Of a DNA stretch of 64,000 nt, positions 33,053 through 45,945 are shown piece after piece. Each line of letters starts with the position of its first letter. Position 1 is the first letter of the stretch. Source of the stretch: Ancistrus triradiatus (lineage: Eukaryota > Chordata > Actinopteri > Siluriformes > Loricariidae); assembly GCA_025084515.1 (NCBI GenBank), contig JAJAGP010000357.1:1-64000 (forward strand), in the 5' to 3' direction. Both the position numbers and the translations under genes were made by a program. The notes beneath the pieces were generated by a model. It saw only the letters and a program-made list of their open reading frames with translations, did no database searches and was not told the DNA's origin.

Positions 33053-34366
33053 ATAGGCTCACACAGGAAAGATGAACTGACACTGTAGCAACAGTTTAAC
33101 ATAAGCCGACAAGATACTGGCTGCTTCCCGGTTAGCATACTACCCCACTAAACAGTTTGGCACATTAGTACACGATTAGCAGGGATGTTATTAGCAGATT
33201 ATTTCTATTTGGAATACTATTTAGTACTAAAAGATGCAGTTTGGGTTGCAGGGGCCGTTAGTTGAGAAATTACACAGTATACTGACAAGTCAGGATTCAG
33301 CAATCAGTTATGAAACTCGCCCACTCCTGCTGTATTCGAATTGCTTTACATATTGTCTAGTAATTCTTGTTAACATATTCATTTGCATATTCTCATAATC
33401 CCAATACCTAGCACTTGGTTGGATATGTGCTTGACTGAATGAGCAGTTCCTGTCAGGCAGAACGTAAATGTCCTCTCAGTATTATCCATGACTTGTAATC
33501 ACTATGCCAAACTTTCAGCAGGCTATTCATGCCCTCTGTCAGGCTCATATGGAAAATGGATTAGTCATTTGGGAGATGGCGGTGAGAGAACAGCATGGTT
33601 ACAGTCCTCTCTCGCTCTCCCTCGCATCTCCGAGCTAATTTGGTTGTGCAGGTTGAGTGCTCAATTTTGCACTCAGTTGCTGGTGAGGCTGGTGAGGTTA
33701 ATCGTGGGACAGCAGTGTTTATGTTATAGTAATATGGACTCGACTCCCCTGCTGCATCTAGCCGGCTCTGAAATATGTGCTCCAAACCCCCAACTCCCCT
33801 GCTTCCCAAAGGGTGGGGGGACGCCAAAGAAGAAAGAAAAACGGAACGTGGAACAAAAGACAGAGGCAAGTCGTGCCAATTAGTTGCTAATGAGACAAGC
33901 TCATGAGGATTTCCAAGCCCACAACGTGTTAACGTTTACCTCAGCGCTCTCTCTCCTCTCTGTGTAGCTTTGCTACGGAAACGTGCTAAAAGAATGTCTC
34001 TGCTCTGATTGCTTACATATGGCCGCAGGCTCTCGTTCTTGAGAGGTGAAGGGGAAGGAACGCCTTACTTATGGTCAATGTAAAACCGGCACACCGACAT
34101 GCGGAGACTGCTTCTTTATGTTTTTCTATCTTTCTCCAGCGTTCCCCTTTCACCTCCCTCTCCCACAAGCGGCCCTCGATGGAAAGAGGAAAGGGAAACG
34201 GTTGCAAAGCATACACGTCCAATATTCTCACTTTGGTGAGCACGGAGCCTGTGTAATAACCGAAAAATTATTTGTCAAGAGAATAAGCAGCAGTCCTCGC
34301 AGCCTTCAGGATACTTTTATCAATAAGATATAACTAGGGAAAAAAAGGCTGGACACCTTGATGTTC
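33053..34366. other. No gene; relatively repeat-free
   Basis: Open frames overlap on both strands at 33488-33883 and 34013-34333 without domains. The sequence is more complex and CpG-containing than average for the window, for example 'ctcgcatctccgagctaatt'. Possible regulatory sequence, not demonstrable here. Confidence 0.35.
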
Positions 34367-34530
34367 TAGATTTCGGCTTTTTAGTTTTGCTCATGGCTTT
34401 CGTTTTGAGATTTTTATTTTTTATTGCCTTGAAGACCAAATGGCTTGTTTCCACGTCTGAAACTGGAACTTGTATCAGCCAGGTTTATAAATGTGTTATA
34501 GGATAAAATGCAGGTGAAGTCCAAACAACA
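34367..34530 (+). repeat. Local duplication, left copy
   Basis: Matches 37631-37803 in the same orientation with scattered changes: shared 'aatggcttgt', 'tctgaaactgga', 'acttgtatcagccagg' and 'caggtgaagtcc'. The two copies are ~3.3 kb apart. Confidence 0.7.
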
Positions 34531-36770
34531 CACCAGTAGGCTTTGTTTATCCCTGCAACAATAATGAGCAAATTGAATTGGACACATTAATTGTATTTGG
34601 TGTTGGGGAGCTACATATTGTGCACATTAAATAACTTTGCTACCAGACCTATTATCGATAAAATTGGAATGCCAGTGGTTCTCGCTGGAATTGCTATTAT
34701 TAGGTCTACTCCTGCCTGAACAAATTCATAAATAATGAAATAAACGCTGAAAATATTATTACTTTTGGCAGCGGGCTTGTTTCACATTTCCTGCTGGCCC
34801 AAGCAAGCTTCTATCTAATTAGCTTTCTAAGGAGTCATCCTCCTTTCTGCGAATTGAGTTTTCGAAGTTGGGGAGCTTCTCTGCGACTTGTTTTTCCTAG
34901 TGATTGAATAAACAACAAGGGTTACATGTTGGAACAGTTCCAGAAATCGGTACCCAGATTCTGACCTGTATAATTTTGGTTTCTCACAGCCGTGTGTTTG
35001 TTCTGCTCCTTTTTGCAGTTAGCATCGCAGGGATTTCGATCATCCAGGCATTTCATCAGATCCATAAATCCGTGTTTGGCCATGCAGTTAGTAAAACGTG
35101 TGACTCAGGCCTTCGACCTCGCTCACACATGCTTAACACCCCCACCTCAGGGTCCCACCCTCTCCACCTTGTGCCTTTCAAAGACGGTTGTTAAAAACCT
35201 TGTGGCGCAGTAAGGGAGGCTGAAGGCACTTGGTAGCCCCTAGGTTTTATTTGGCTCTTTAAGAGGACTGTAAACCTTGAGCTCCAGGAACAACCTCTGG
35301 CACCCCGAGCTCCCTTCTTGCTCGCTCTCCTCATTAGGACCGTGGCGAAAAAAGGGGCTCGTTCAAACGACTCCTTCCTGTGCGATGCGTTTACTGTTAA
35401 TTAGTTTGCTTTGTAAGGTTAGACGTGCGGACGAAGCAACTTTGAAAGCGTTTGGCGGCCATCTGTGTGAGTGCGCCGCTAACTACGTACAGATGGGCCG
35501 CACTCAAGACAGGTTGCTCCTAAAGGGGGGGCAGCGAGACGGTTTTGGTTATTTTAACAAGATTTATGGCCTGACTCGCAGGTAACTATTTCGGCCATAA
35601 TGATGATTGTTAGTCATCTGTCAAAGAAAACAAAAAAAGCTGTGAGTGAAGCCAAACATGGAGGGAGCGTAAGTGGCTTTTAATGTATGAAGCATTTCAT
35701 AGTGCGCTATATATATATATATATATGTACACAAAATGTTGTTACATTTAAATGTTTTTCTTTTTCTCTTTTAATGAGCCAGCTGTTTTTATTGTTCTGT
35801 GACATTGTGTTGTGTTGCGTCGCATATTGAACCAATTGGGGGTGGGTGAGTGGGTGGGGGTAATTTGGTGGTCAAGTTTTAAAATGCCCACTTACTTTAC
35901 TCAGTGAAAAACCAGGTAAACTACTGCAGAAAAGGAAAGGTAAGAGATTGCCAAAAAAGGTAAACAGGTAATTGTTTGACAAGTCACAAAAATTAGCAAG
36001 CATAATCGAATAAGGGCACTGACATTTCTAATTTTTATGCCCTGTCTCCGAAGGGACTAGGCCACCTTTTTTTCCAATTCCTGTTTGGAATTTAGAAGGA
36101 ATAACATAATAGTATTACAAAGCGATATAAATAAACTAAAACTGGGTCTGAATGGATTAGGTATTTGGTACGTCTACTCAAAAGATTGAGAGTTTATTAT
36201 TTTTTCATAGTAGACGTGCCTGGACTGATTTCACGCTATAAACTTTTCCCCTTTATCCAGTAAGTGTGTGTTTGGTTTGGTGGAAAAAACTTGTACGCCA
36301 TCTGTCTTTTTAGCTCAGTGCCCTTTTTTAAAGCATTAAAATGGACCTGTCCAGCAATTAAAACAAGGGAAAAGCTGGATTGTTGTTGGCTCATGGCCAC
36401 ATACTTTGTATGGCTTAGTGCTTAGTGCTGGTAGAGTGAGAAAAACCTGAGTGAATGTGAGATCTTTGGTCTTCCCTTCGTCTACTGTGGTAACTGTAAC
36501 TGGCGGGCTTAATACAACAACCCTACTTTAAGACAGCGCTGAAAATGGTGAATTATATTAGTGAATTCCCCCTAATGGAAAAAACCGTAGGATCTATAGT
36601 CTGTGTTGATGTAAATGCGACGTTTTTTATTTTATTTTCTTATTAAAAAAAAAAAATAAACTAGTTTTTGTTTAATTGTTTTTTATTATTGTTTTTATTA
36701 TTGGCATGTTTTTAGTATGCAAAAAAAATTATTATATGACATTGAGTGAGTTTCTTTCAAATGGTAGTTT
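34531..36770. other. No gene; candidate noncoding conserved stretches
   Basis: Repeat-poor. The stretches 34640-34870 and 35280-35640 combine high complexity with AT-rich cores such as 'tctaattagctttctaagga'. A short (TA)n lies at 35707-35726. The open frames at 34904-35585 have no domain content. Confidence 0.35.
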
Positions 36771-36825
36771 TTTTTTTTTTTTTTTTTGCACAAAATATAA
36801 TTTTGCATTGTTTTGCATTGATGGG

Positions 36826-36874
<49 letters not shown>

Positions 36875-37530
36875 TATATATAAATAAATAAGGGGGGTGT
36901 GTGGGTGTTGGTGTGTGTGTGTGTGGGTGGTGTGTGGTGTTGTGTGTGTATCTGCCTGTATATATGTGTGATATGTCCTGTCTCTCTCTCTATCTATAAT
37001 GTCTATATCTGTATTGTATGTGTGTGTGTTCAAGATCTCTATTATATATATCTATATCTCTCTATCTATATATCTCTCTATATTCTATATCTACTATATA
37101 TCATATAGATAATCTCGATATATTATATATATATACCCACCACACACACACTAACGTGTGTGTTATACCACATATATATTGATATATAATAATATATATA
37201 TATATAATATATATATATATATATTATTATATTATATATATATATAGATTATACACACGTGTGTGTGGTGTGTGTGGTGTATACATATATATATATATAT
37301 ATAATATATATATATATAGATATATATATATATATTATATATATGTGTGTGTGGTGTGGTGTGTTTTGTGTGTGTGTGTGTGTTGTGGTGTGGTTGTGTG
37401 TCCTGTATGTGTATGTATGTATGTTTTTTATGCCTATGTAATTTTTCTTTCTTTTATTTATTTTCTTTTTCATACCATTCTATAGGCTCCACACACTATA
37501 CATATATGTATTATATTTATTTATATATAT
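36771..37530. repeat. Compound TA/TG/TC microsatellite tract
   Basis: Poly-T (36769-36787) is followed by (TA)n at 36831-36867, TG-rich 36896-36950, TC/TATC 36980-37100, further TA tracts, and CA and TG blocks that face each other as inverted repeats (cacacacactaacgtgtgtg near 37142). TG-rich 37345-37400 follows. The many open frames here (YIYIYIY, VCVCV and similar) are low-complexity artefacts. Confidence 0.9.
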
Positions 37531-37630
37531 AATAATATTTTTAATGTGAAATTAATTGTTGTAAGCAGCAATTTTCTTTAGAACAGAACATATGATCAAA
37601 TCAAGAAAATTAATCAAGGTGATATGGCTA

Positions 37631-37803
37631 TATTTAGGCTTTTTTAGTTTCGTGGGTTCGCGTGGGCCTTTGTTTTGAGACTTTTGTATTACCTTAAAGA
37701 CCTAAATGGCTTGTATCCATATCTGAAACTGGAGAGAACTTGTATCAGCCAGGATTCTAAATGTTTATAGAATACAATACAGGTGAAGTCCCAAACAGTA
37801 CTC
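37631..37803 (+). repeat. Local duplication, right copy
   Basis: Second copy of the 34367 segment. It carries a 3-bp insertion (ggagagaacttgta where the left copy has ggaacttgta) and several substitutions. Flanks differ from those of the left copy, so the duplicated unit is only ~165 bp. Confidence 0.7.
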
Positions 37804-40195
37804 TCTAGAACAACAGTAAGCACTACATAAAGCTTTCAAATCAAGACATTTTAATTTATTTAAATCAGGACATTTCTTATATTTGTTGTATAGATTAGAT
37901 CACTGTCTCACAAAAACCCATCCACCTCCTTGGCTAGTCCCTTTTCTTTTCTTTTTTTCCCTCTAAGGTTTTATTTGGAAATGGTTCCCAGGTGTTCGAT
38001 AAGACTGTACTGGACATGACAGCAGTGCAATCAAGTGTATAAATTTAATTGCAGACTCATTTGGGGCCATTTATTAGCCGGTTAGGGGCACCCCGCTCCA
38101 CTTGAACCCTGTTATTGTGCGGCTGAACATCTGTTTGGTTGGTTTTAACTATTTGTTTCATTGCGTAGTTCCACAAACGCGTGCCTTTAATGGCCGTGCT
38201 TTATGGTAACTAAGGCACAATGAGCTTTAGTGTGATTGTGTCATTTTGCAGTGCACGGCATGACAGTTCAAGATGTGTCTACAGTCAGCTAATGGTTGGT
38301 TGCGCAGGAGATATTTGTAGTGTGTAGTTCAGATGCGTAGTATTGTCCAGACCTTTTTTTCATATTATTATCCTTACTGAATTTATTTTCCAAACAGCTG
38401 CCCTGGTCTGCTGGTAGCACCTTTAATGTATGCTTTTATTAATTTAGGTTACTCAAACATGATACCCAATCAGCCTGATGAAACGACCAACCTCGATCTT
38501 ATGAAAATGAACCACGTGATACGTCATTTCTTTTTTTGTTTGGTTTTTTTTGTTTTTGAAAACGCAATCTGGCTGCACCCCATTAATAAAAGCCGCAGAG
38601 CAGAGTGTTAATTGTTGCGCACACAAGGCGCAGAAAATCCGATAAATCAACTGGCTAATTGCAACAAATTGTGTCCTGACATTAAGCTATGATTCCACAC
38701 CAACAAATATTCATCAACACTGCGAGCAGCTCATAAAACACAAAGCTGGCTATTTCCCACTCCCCCATATATATTTCCCATCACAATCTCGCCATTAGTC
38801 ATTCGTATTGTTTATCATAACTGATGGAATAGGATTGCCGTGGACCGAGGCCAAGGGTGTGTTAAAAGTGTGCTAATGTTCGGCAAGAGACCGAGCGCGT
38901 CTCGTGTGATCAATTCGGTTTGCTAACCACCGATTCTCTACTGGAACAATTATTAATCTATTTTCCAATGGCAACATTAAATGAGCTTATCTGCTCTAAA
39001 GTGCTTTTATTACAGCTCTCTTTCTGGGGTATCAGCATTAAGATTTAATAGATAAAAAAAAAAGTGCACTGTTTTTCTCAAGTGTGAATCAAAAGGCTAA
39101 ATATGTCTTAGCAAAGGTCATGGCTCTGATTTGTTATGGGATTTTTTTGGCGAGGAATTTTGATTCTCTGCATTGATCAGTTTCACACCCACAACATGAG
39201 TATCGATCAATGCCGTATCAGAGAGAGCGAGCGAGCGAGAGAGGGAGAAAGGGAGGGAGGGAGGGGTATGGCATGATAAATCCCGCACCCTGCCATTTTG
39301 TGCCCCCTCCGCCTCCTGGATGGGAGCCAGCTGATGGATCATAGTACGCTGCCCATGCTGTTTGGGTGCAGGAAGGGGGGGGGGAAAAAAGCCTCCCACA
39401 TGCTAACACTCTTTAGCATTGATGGCTTATTACTGGTTACTGTGATTTGGCTGGATGTGTTCAAGGATTTCCTGCACAGAGGAAAAGGTCAGCAGCTTTT
39501 AGCCGTGGCTCTGCTGGAATACTAATACTGTCCTTATTCAAATCACCTGCTACAGTGCTTATTAAATAGACGGGCTGCGGTGCTTTAATTTAATAGCGCC
39601 GACGAGAGGCCGCAGCTGCAGGCAGGGCTGGATTTGGTACTTCTGGACGCCCGGTTCAAGCAGGAGAGCCTCTGCTTTTGGGAGGTCCCAAAATTATTTC
39701 GAATGAAATAATGACAGGACAAGGACACACGGTGCGAAGCAGGGAAATTCTGCGCAACTCGCTCTTTTTTCCAGTCCCTTGCTCACAAACGTTAGGAATT
39801 GATCCGCTGAGTGCTCGGCTATTAATGCCGTTTAAGCCGCACTTGTTAAAATCGAATGCCGTGGTTTCATTGGCTCACATTTGCAGGACGGTCTCGTACA
39901 TCTCCATTTCAGGAAGGGTCCCCTGTCGGCGCTTTCGTTTGATCAATAAGCTTGTCTGAGAAACGGGTCATAGGTGCACGTCAAAGGTAGAACGTCTTAA
40001 ATGTCCCTGATGCATTTTTTACCACAACACGTCCACAGAAAGTGCAGTGCAGTCAGTAGGGTTGCAGGTATTATGGTCGGTTTATGGCTTTTTAAAATTT
40101 GTTTATTTATTGTTTTGCCTGTGGAGTTGTTTATGAAATCGGTATTAATCTTACTTCAGAAATAGCATTACGTAATACAGGGATACACATACACC
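37804..40195. other. No gene; strongest candidate noncoding conserved region
   Basis: Long repeat-free stretch with GA-rich low complexity at 39221-39265. The stretches 38030-38330, 38590-39040 and 39530-39960 are high-complexity, carry preserved CpGs, and have homeobox-like cores ('cttattaaatagacgggctg', 'gaacaattattaatctattt'). No frame with domain content. The call is inference from texture; conservation is untested. Confidence 0.35.
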
Positions 40196-40386
40196 GGGAC
40201 TGTGGTAGCCTAGTGGTTAAGGTACTGGACTCTGGACCAGGAGGTCCAGGGTTCAAAACCCACCTTTGCCAAGCTGCCACTGTTGGATCCTTGAGCAAGA
40301 CCTTTAACCCACAATTGCTTGGATTGTAAGAAGTCGGATAAGCAGACGTCTGGATAAGGGTGTCTGCTAAATGCTATGTAAATATA
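40196..40386 (+). repeat. tRNA-derived SINE
   Basis: Head 'gggactgtggtagcctagtg', B box GGTTCAAAACC (one change), body 'gagcaagacctttaaccca', tail 'gataagggtgtctgctaaat'. About 10 bp between body and tail is rearranged ('gaagtcggataagcagacgt'). Confidence 0.87.
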
Positions 40387-40401
40387 GAAGTATTGCGAGA
40401 G

Positions 40402-40998
40402 TAGGGCTGGGCAATATGACAATGTTTTATCATATCGTGATAAATTTTATCGTGGTACACGATATGGTCAGTGCTTAAAGAACACTGACCAACTGCAGAT
40501 TCAGTATAAAGAGTCTAATTAGTTTTGTTTAATTGTATGAAGTGTGGCACATTTGGAATAAAAATCACTTTACTAAGTATGGGATAATATTTGAATAGAG
40601 AATCTGTCACTACTGGTCCATTTTGATTGCGATCACGTCTCGCGATAAATATGGTGTATCGTGAAAATTTCTTTAAATATTGTGATAAGATATTTTTACC
40701 AGATTGCCCATCCCATTTGGAATTGACCAAATAATTTAGTCGTTCATTTTGTTTGTTCTCCTTTAACACTGGAAGCTTTTCACTGGTCAGAATTAAGAAT
40801 TAGGTTTATTATACATACCTATTTTATTGACTTGGGAATACAGTTGTATAACATTCTGCAGTGCGTTTGTCCTGGTCTTCGTCTGACAGAATATAAACAC
40901 TATTTAAATCTTCTTTAGCCTTATCTTCACATTGACTGGGATGGGGAAAAAAAACATCGTGAGATCGTTAGGTTATTTTTCCATATTGCCCAACCCTA
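40402..40998. mobile_element. hAT-like element, family 4
   Basis: Left end 'tagggctgggcaatatgaca'; right end 'catattgcccaaccct' plus A, an 17-bp near-perfect inverted repeat. The flanks tgcgagag (40394-40401) and tgtgaggg (40999-41006) agree at 6 of 8 positions. 'accagattgcccatcccatt' at 40700 is a further internal end-like sequence, so two related copies may be nested. No coding capacity. Confidence 0.65.
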
Positions 40999-41044
40999 TG
41001 TGAGGGTATGATTTTATAGGGAAGGACAAATTCGTTGTACATTG

Positions 41045-41381
41045 TAGAGATGGACGATATGATGACTTTAGTTTATGAACAATTCAAACTTCTCCACGAT
41101 CTGCCTTAATAGTGAGATGACATTTAGCCTCATGCGTTCAGTTCTTTACAATTCATGCAGTCTTACAGTCAAGCAGTTGTGTGTTAAGGGTCTTTTCCCA
41201 AGGATTTAACAGTGCCACATTGGACGAGGTGGGATTTCAACCCTTAAAGTTCTGGTCCATAGACCAGTACCTTCACAGCTAGGTTATCCAGTATTGAAGA
41301 CCCATTCATTTATTTATTTTTTTGTATATCATATTATCATTATCGTTTTGATATGAATTTTACCTCATATCGCCAGCCCTA
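41045..41381. mobile_element. hAT-like element carrying a SINE
   Basis: Left end 'tagagatggacgatatgatg'; right end complement 'tagggctggcgatatgaggt', an imperfect inverted repeat akin to the 40402 element. A decayed SINE occupies the middle. No clear target duplication was found. Confidence 0.55.
41148..41293 (-). repeat. tRNA-derived SINE, old copy
   Basis: Body 'gtgtgttaagggtctttt', B-box complement 'gggatttcaaccc' and head complement 'accttcacagctaggttatc' are recognisable but much more diverged than in other copies. The tail motif is lost. Confidence 0.7.
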
Positions 41382-42340
41382 CGCTAGCACAGGCTACCAC
41401 AGTTTTGAGAATGGTTTACACATTTTATTACTTGCACTAAAAGCGATGACATGGCATCCCAAAGTGTTATAACAACCAGATGCTCTTCTATTCATACTCT
41501 GCTCTGTTCCAGCTCACATTTTTCCCAGACAGATGCACAAATAAACCAATAATAGCCCAATGTGGGGGGGGAATCCTTAGAATACATACCTTTCTCATTT
41601 GTTTTGGCATTGCCGTTTAGTGACTAAACCCATCTGAGCATCAGTTATATGGCTTGGGTTCGACTTTTATGCAACAGACACAGAGCAAAAAACAGATATT
41701 TGCTAAATAATTAAACTCGGCATATGAGAAAACGAGCAAGCGTTATAAAGACATCACTAATGCCTTGACCTTACCTTGGCCAAGTATGTTATCATGTGCA
41801 TCAAAATGACAGAAGGCAAACTTATTTTAGAGTGATTTAGTAATGCTACTTATGGAGCAACAAATTTATCAAACACGGTACCTCAGATGTACACAAAATG
41901 CCGAAATGCGTAAAGTGTTTTGCTAGTAATTTAGAAGTAATTATTATTATTATTACATGTATGTGCAGTGTAGCATCAGCAGTACATACTGTGCAACAGG
42001 GCATTGAGCAAAATGGACGTTGACAAGACATTACCATTGTCAAATAGTAATTTAGATACTTTGCAGATAGTTTTATTTTAAACAGTCATGTTAATTGAAA
42101 CACAATATGAATACATTTAGTACAGCACTGTACAGTAGTTATTCACATTTTGACTTTTTAGAACATTTGAAACACTTAACGAAAAAAAGTAGGAAGGTAC
42201 CATGTTTTTTTTTTTTTTTTTTTTTTTTTTTTTGTTCTTTTCTTTTCTGGCTTTCAACACTGCGGTTCTCTTTTCTGTCAGCAGGTGTCACAAGGGCTTG
42301 CTTGTACTAGTTTTCTGTCATTCAGACATGAATTAGATAT
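41382..42340. other. No gene; poly-T
   Basis: A 30-bp T run at 42203-42233. Otherwise nothing supported. Confidence 0.4.
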
Positions 42341-42720
42341 GCAGGTAGTCCCTGTTTTACAATGGGAATCTGGTAATACACCAAACAAACATTCAGCAGG
42401 AACCATCCTCAATTTTTCGTGTAGGGATGTAGGGATTGGTGAACGCTGGGAAATGTAGTGAGGAAAAATTGTGGTCGTGACAATTGTGGTGTTTTGTTTT
42501 TGCTGTTTTTTTCCCCCACTTTTAACATATTCATACATTACATGGGCTATTCAATACTTTATTTATACAATAAGCTTTGTGTTATGGACTTTTACCAACT
42601 GTCAGTTCTTTAAGCATGTTTAAGGTACGCTATGATGTATACAGTATATATGAAACTTCTCAATTTACGATAAAATACAACTTGCGAAGTATCCCCTTCA
42701 TAAATAGGGGGCTACCTGTA
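42341..42720. mobile_element. TA-flanked MITE, copy 2
   Basis: Left 'caggtagtccctgttttaca' and right 'aatagggggctacctgta' are inverted partners and match the ends of the 22264 copy. The internal block 'gtgaacgctgggaaatgtag' is present once rather than twice. About 380 bp. Confidence 0.75.
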
Positions 42721-43821
42721 TGTAAAACAGATTTTCATTTCCTTCAATATTATAATTCTTAGGACCTCAGTTAAAGCAAATGGACATTGATTGGAGGGTA
42801 TATCGTTTGTGGACACCTAGAACATGGTGCTTTTGAGAAAGTATACTTTAATACAGTTTTTATTTATTTCTAAAAAGATACTACTAGCCCAAGTGGTCTT
42901 TGTCTGTATTTGTATTGGTAGAGAAGTTTGTTTGGTTGCTGTGTTGATTTGCGGATTGGTCTTAAAACCAATCTGAAAAATAATCGTAATGCAACATCTT
43001 TGCCAGAATTCCCACCTGTAGTACTATCGAATATTTAATAGTAACCATGCTGCACTTTACCTGTAATTTCTGAGTGTTTACACTGCAGGTAGAATTCAGC
43101 ATTCTACTCTGCAACCTGCTATTAAGGTCCTGTTAACAGGTAATGAAAGCCTAGTCATCTGTCACAATGGACTATAAATAAGATCCACACCAAATATAGT
43201 GGACTGTGTTATTAGCCGTTATGGGCTCAGTGTTTCCTAGGCCTCAGTGTGCTAATTTGCCTATTGGCACTTACTAAGATGCACGCGCACATAAAGCTAT
43301 TAGAATGAACTTGCATTAGGGCATGGGTGTAAGAAACGCAATTCATCTTACTTAGGGTTTTCTTAAAATGGTTCCAGCAAGCACAGACACGATGCTGCAC
43401 TTGTGCATGAGCGTGTTGGGGGATTTCAGAGACCCCTGCTATTGATAAACGTGGCATACAGTACAGTAGGTTAAGAAAACAGACTCTCCCGAGTGAGCTG
43501 TGGAGTCGAGATCGATAAAGTGCTGAAATTCCTCCTGACGCTCAGAGACAACGATCATACAGGGCCAGCATCACACTGCCAGCGCGCTGTCGTTGCTTCA
43601 CCTGCAGCGTGTCACGAACAACGACTGAGAAATGTGAGGGGGGGGAAAAAAAAAAAAGCATCTGAGTTTAAAATGCAATATTTTTTTTGTTTTAAAGAAA
43701 GGTGCTTGAAGGTGCTTAGAGTGGAACCACAGAAACTGTTCAGAAATCTGTGAACAGTGGGAAGGAGTTTTATACGTTGCATTATGACAACAAAACACTG
43801 ACCTGAAAATGAAACAGAACT

Positions 43822-43860
<39 letters not shown>

Positions 43861-45893
43861 GACCCTCAATAAAAAAAATATATTATCAATGCTCTACTTC
43901 AACAGCGATTATAGATTGTCTAAATTTGTCTATAGTCCACATGACTGACATTTCCTCAATCACTGACCAGTGCTGTAAAGTGAAGGAAACGAGCAGTTTT
44001 TTAAATTACTTTTAAATGTTTATTACCTGTAAATGCTTTTAAAGGTTTTGCTCTTGATTTAAATCTCTTTAATGCTATTAACATTAGCATTCCAGATCCA
44101 TCCGACACTTTCTCTTACAGTCCCGACTAAGCCCTGTGCTGCCCAGGATCCCAGTAGAAATGGATTCCTTTCACCAGGCTGAATTTCCATAGTCACATCC
44201 CCTGCTATTTAAACCCCTTGTCTGAAGCAGTCTAGGTGTAGTCACACATTTTCAGAGCTTTTTTTTGGACATTTCCCAAGCTTTGTTCTTTAATCTAAGT
44301 TCTTTTTTTTGCTAGATGCCTTCACTTTTTGGCAAGCTTGACATTTAATATAAAAGCATAGTACTTAACGTAATTATCACACAGTACTTTGTGTTTTTTT
44401 TCAGTACCTGATATCAGTCTCTAACAATAATAAAATAATAGAACTCAATCTGTAAAAAAAATTTAAAAAAGGTAAATTGACAGTACAGTGAAACTTTGAA
44501 AATTGGACACCAAATTAAACATCAGTTTATTTAAATAAATTAAAATAAAAACGTCTGTTCCAGTATTGTTACTCAACTATATTGAATAGTTAATTCAATA
44601 TCACAAATATTGGAAAAGTTAAAATAATTTGAATAATTGATACTTTTAGCCCTTGTTTCAAATCTCTCTATGGTTATTGTAATTTTTGAGAGAGTTGTGG
44701 GCTTTTACGAGCTATGAGCATGGAACAAAGTTGAACTTCACTTCTAACTACATGTAGCGCTTTTGTTTGAGACGGTATTGATCTAAACTCTCTCTCTTAA
44801 TTCTGATATACTTTATTAAATTAGTCAACTTAAACATTTGCCCATCTACTCATCTGTATATTGCTATCAGATATTCAGGATAGTATTTATTATTCAAAAA
44901 CTGTGCTTTTGTAATCCTGCTTTCATTACCAAACTCTAAATTTAGCTGAATTTGTCAGGACAATAAAAATCAGGGTTATGCATGGTTCTTGGGTCCCACC
45001 CACTGATAATGGTGTGGATATTTCCTGAGGCTTTTGGAGAGCACACAGTAAATTCCTTTGTGCTGCTTTCTCATTGTTTTAGTTCTTGATGTGCGAGTGT
45101 GCGTTGTGGCTGTGAGGATGTAGCGCACATTATGGTTCATCATTGATAAGAGTCCACATTAATTCCATTGTTTCAGCTTCCCTTTTTACCTGCTCCCTTT
45201 TCCCTTGTAATTACAGCCTAGTTGTTTTAGATATGATTACGCACCGACGTATTTTTGTTGCCATGTTTCTTCCTTTCTTGGCTTTTTAGTCTGCTTGAAT
45301 TCTTGGCATAAATCAGTGCAAACCATTATTACGTACAGAATTAAGATTTATTGGAATTATCTACAGTGTATGACCCAAGCATTCTTACGTTGGCCTGTGA
45401 AATCTATATTACAGAAGCATAATAGGAATGAAATATGTAGGAAAATTAAAAATCCATATATTAACAAGGGAACGGTACTCGATCTCTATCTAGGCCTGTT
45501 TGCCTGTTCTTGCGTCTGCGTTTTCCATGCGTCATTATCATATGATAACAGTGCAGACTCCTTCCTGCCACCTCGCCGTCCTCTGAGCCATAAATCAGAG
45601 GGCCGATGTCATCATGGAGAGACGCTGTAGAGCTGAGAGTTGAGGCGGCTGGCGTCGCTGGTGTGAAATCACTTGACCCTCCAGCATTAACCTGTCCTTT
45701 GCCAGTCCTCGCTCCGCTACGAGCCCGAGAACAAAAGAGAAGCGCTATTGATTAAAGGCACAGCACACACTTTATATCACGCACAGCTTTTGGCTGCTTT
45801 TGTTATATATGTGTGTGTTTGCAGGAGAGTAGGTTGACCACCGAGTCTCTTGTGGGAACAGTGTTTTGTCATCATGAGTGCTGTTTACTCTTT

Positions 45894-45945
<52 letters not shown>

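Noticed and set aside
36676..37532. Many overlapping open frames rich in Ile-Tyr or Cys-Val
   Set aside because: They come from TA and TG microsatellites on both strands and have no sequence complexity.
4807..41293. SINE heads as true tRNA genes
   Set aside because: A and B boxes are present but the acceptor stem and anticodon arm do not pair, and every copy continues into the SINE body.
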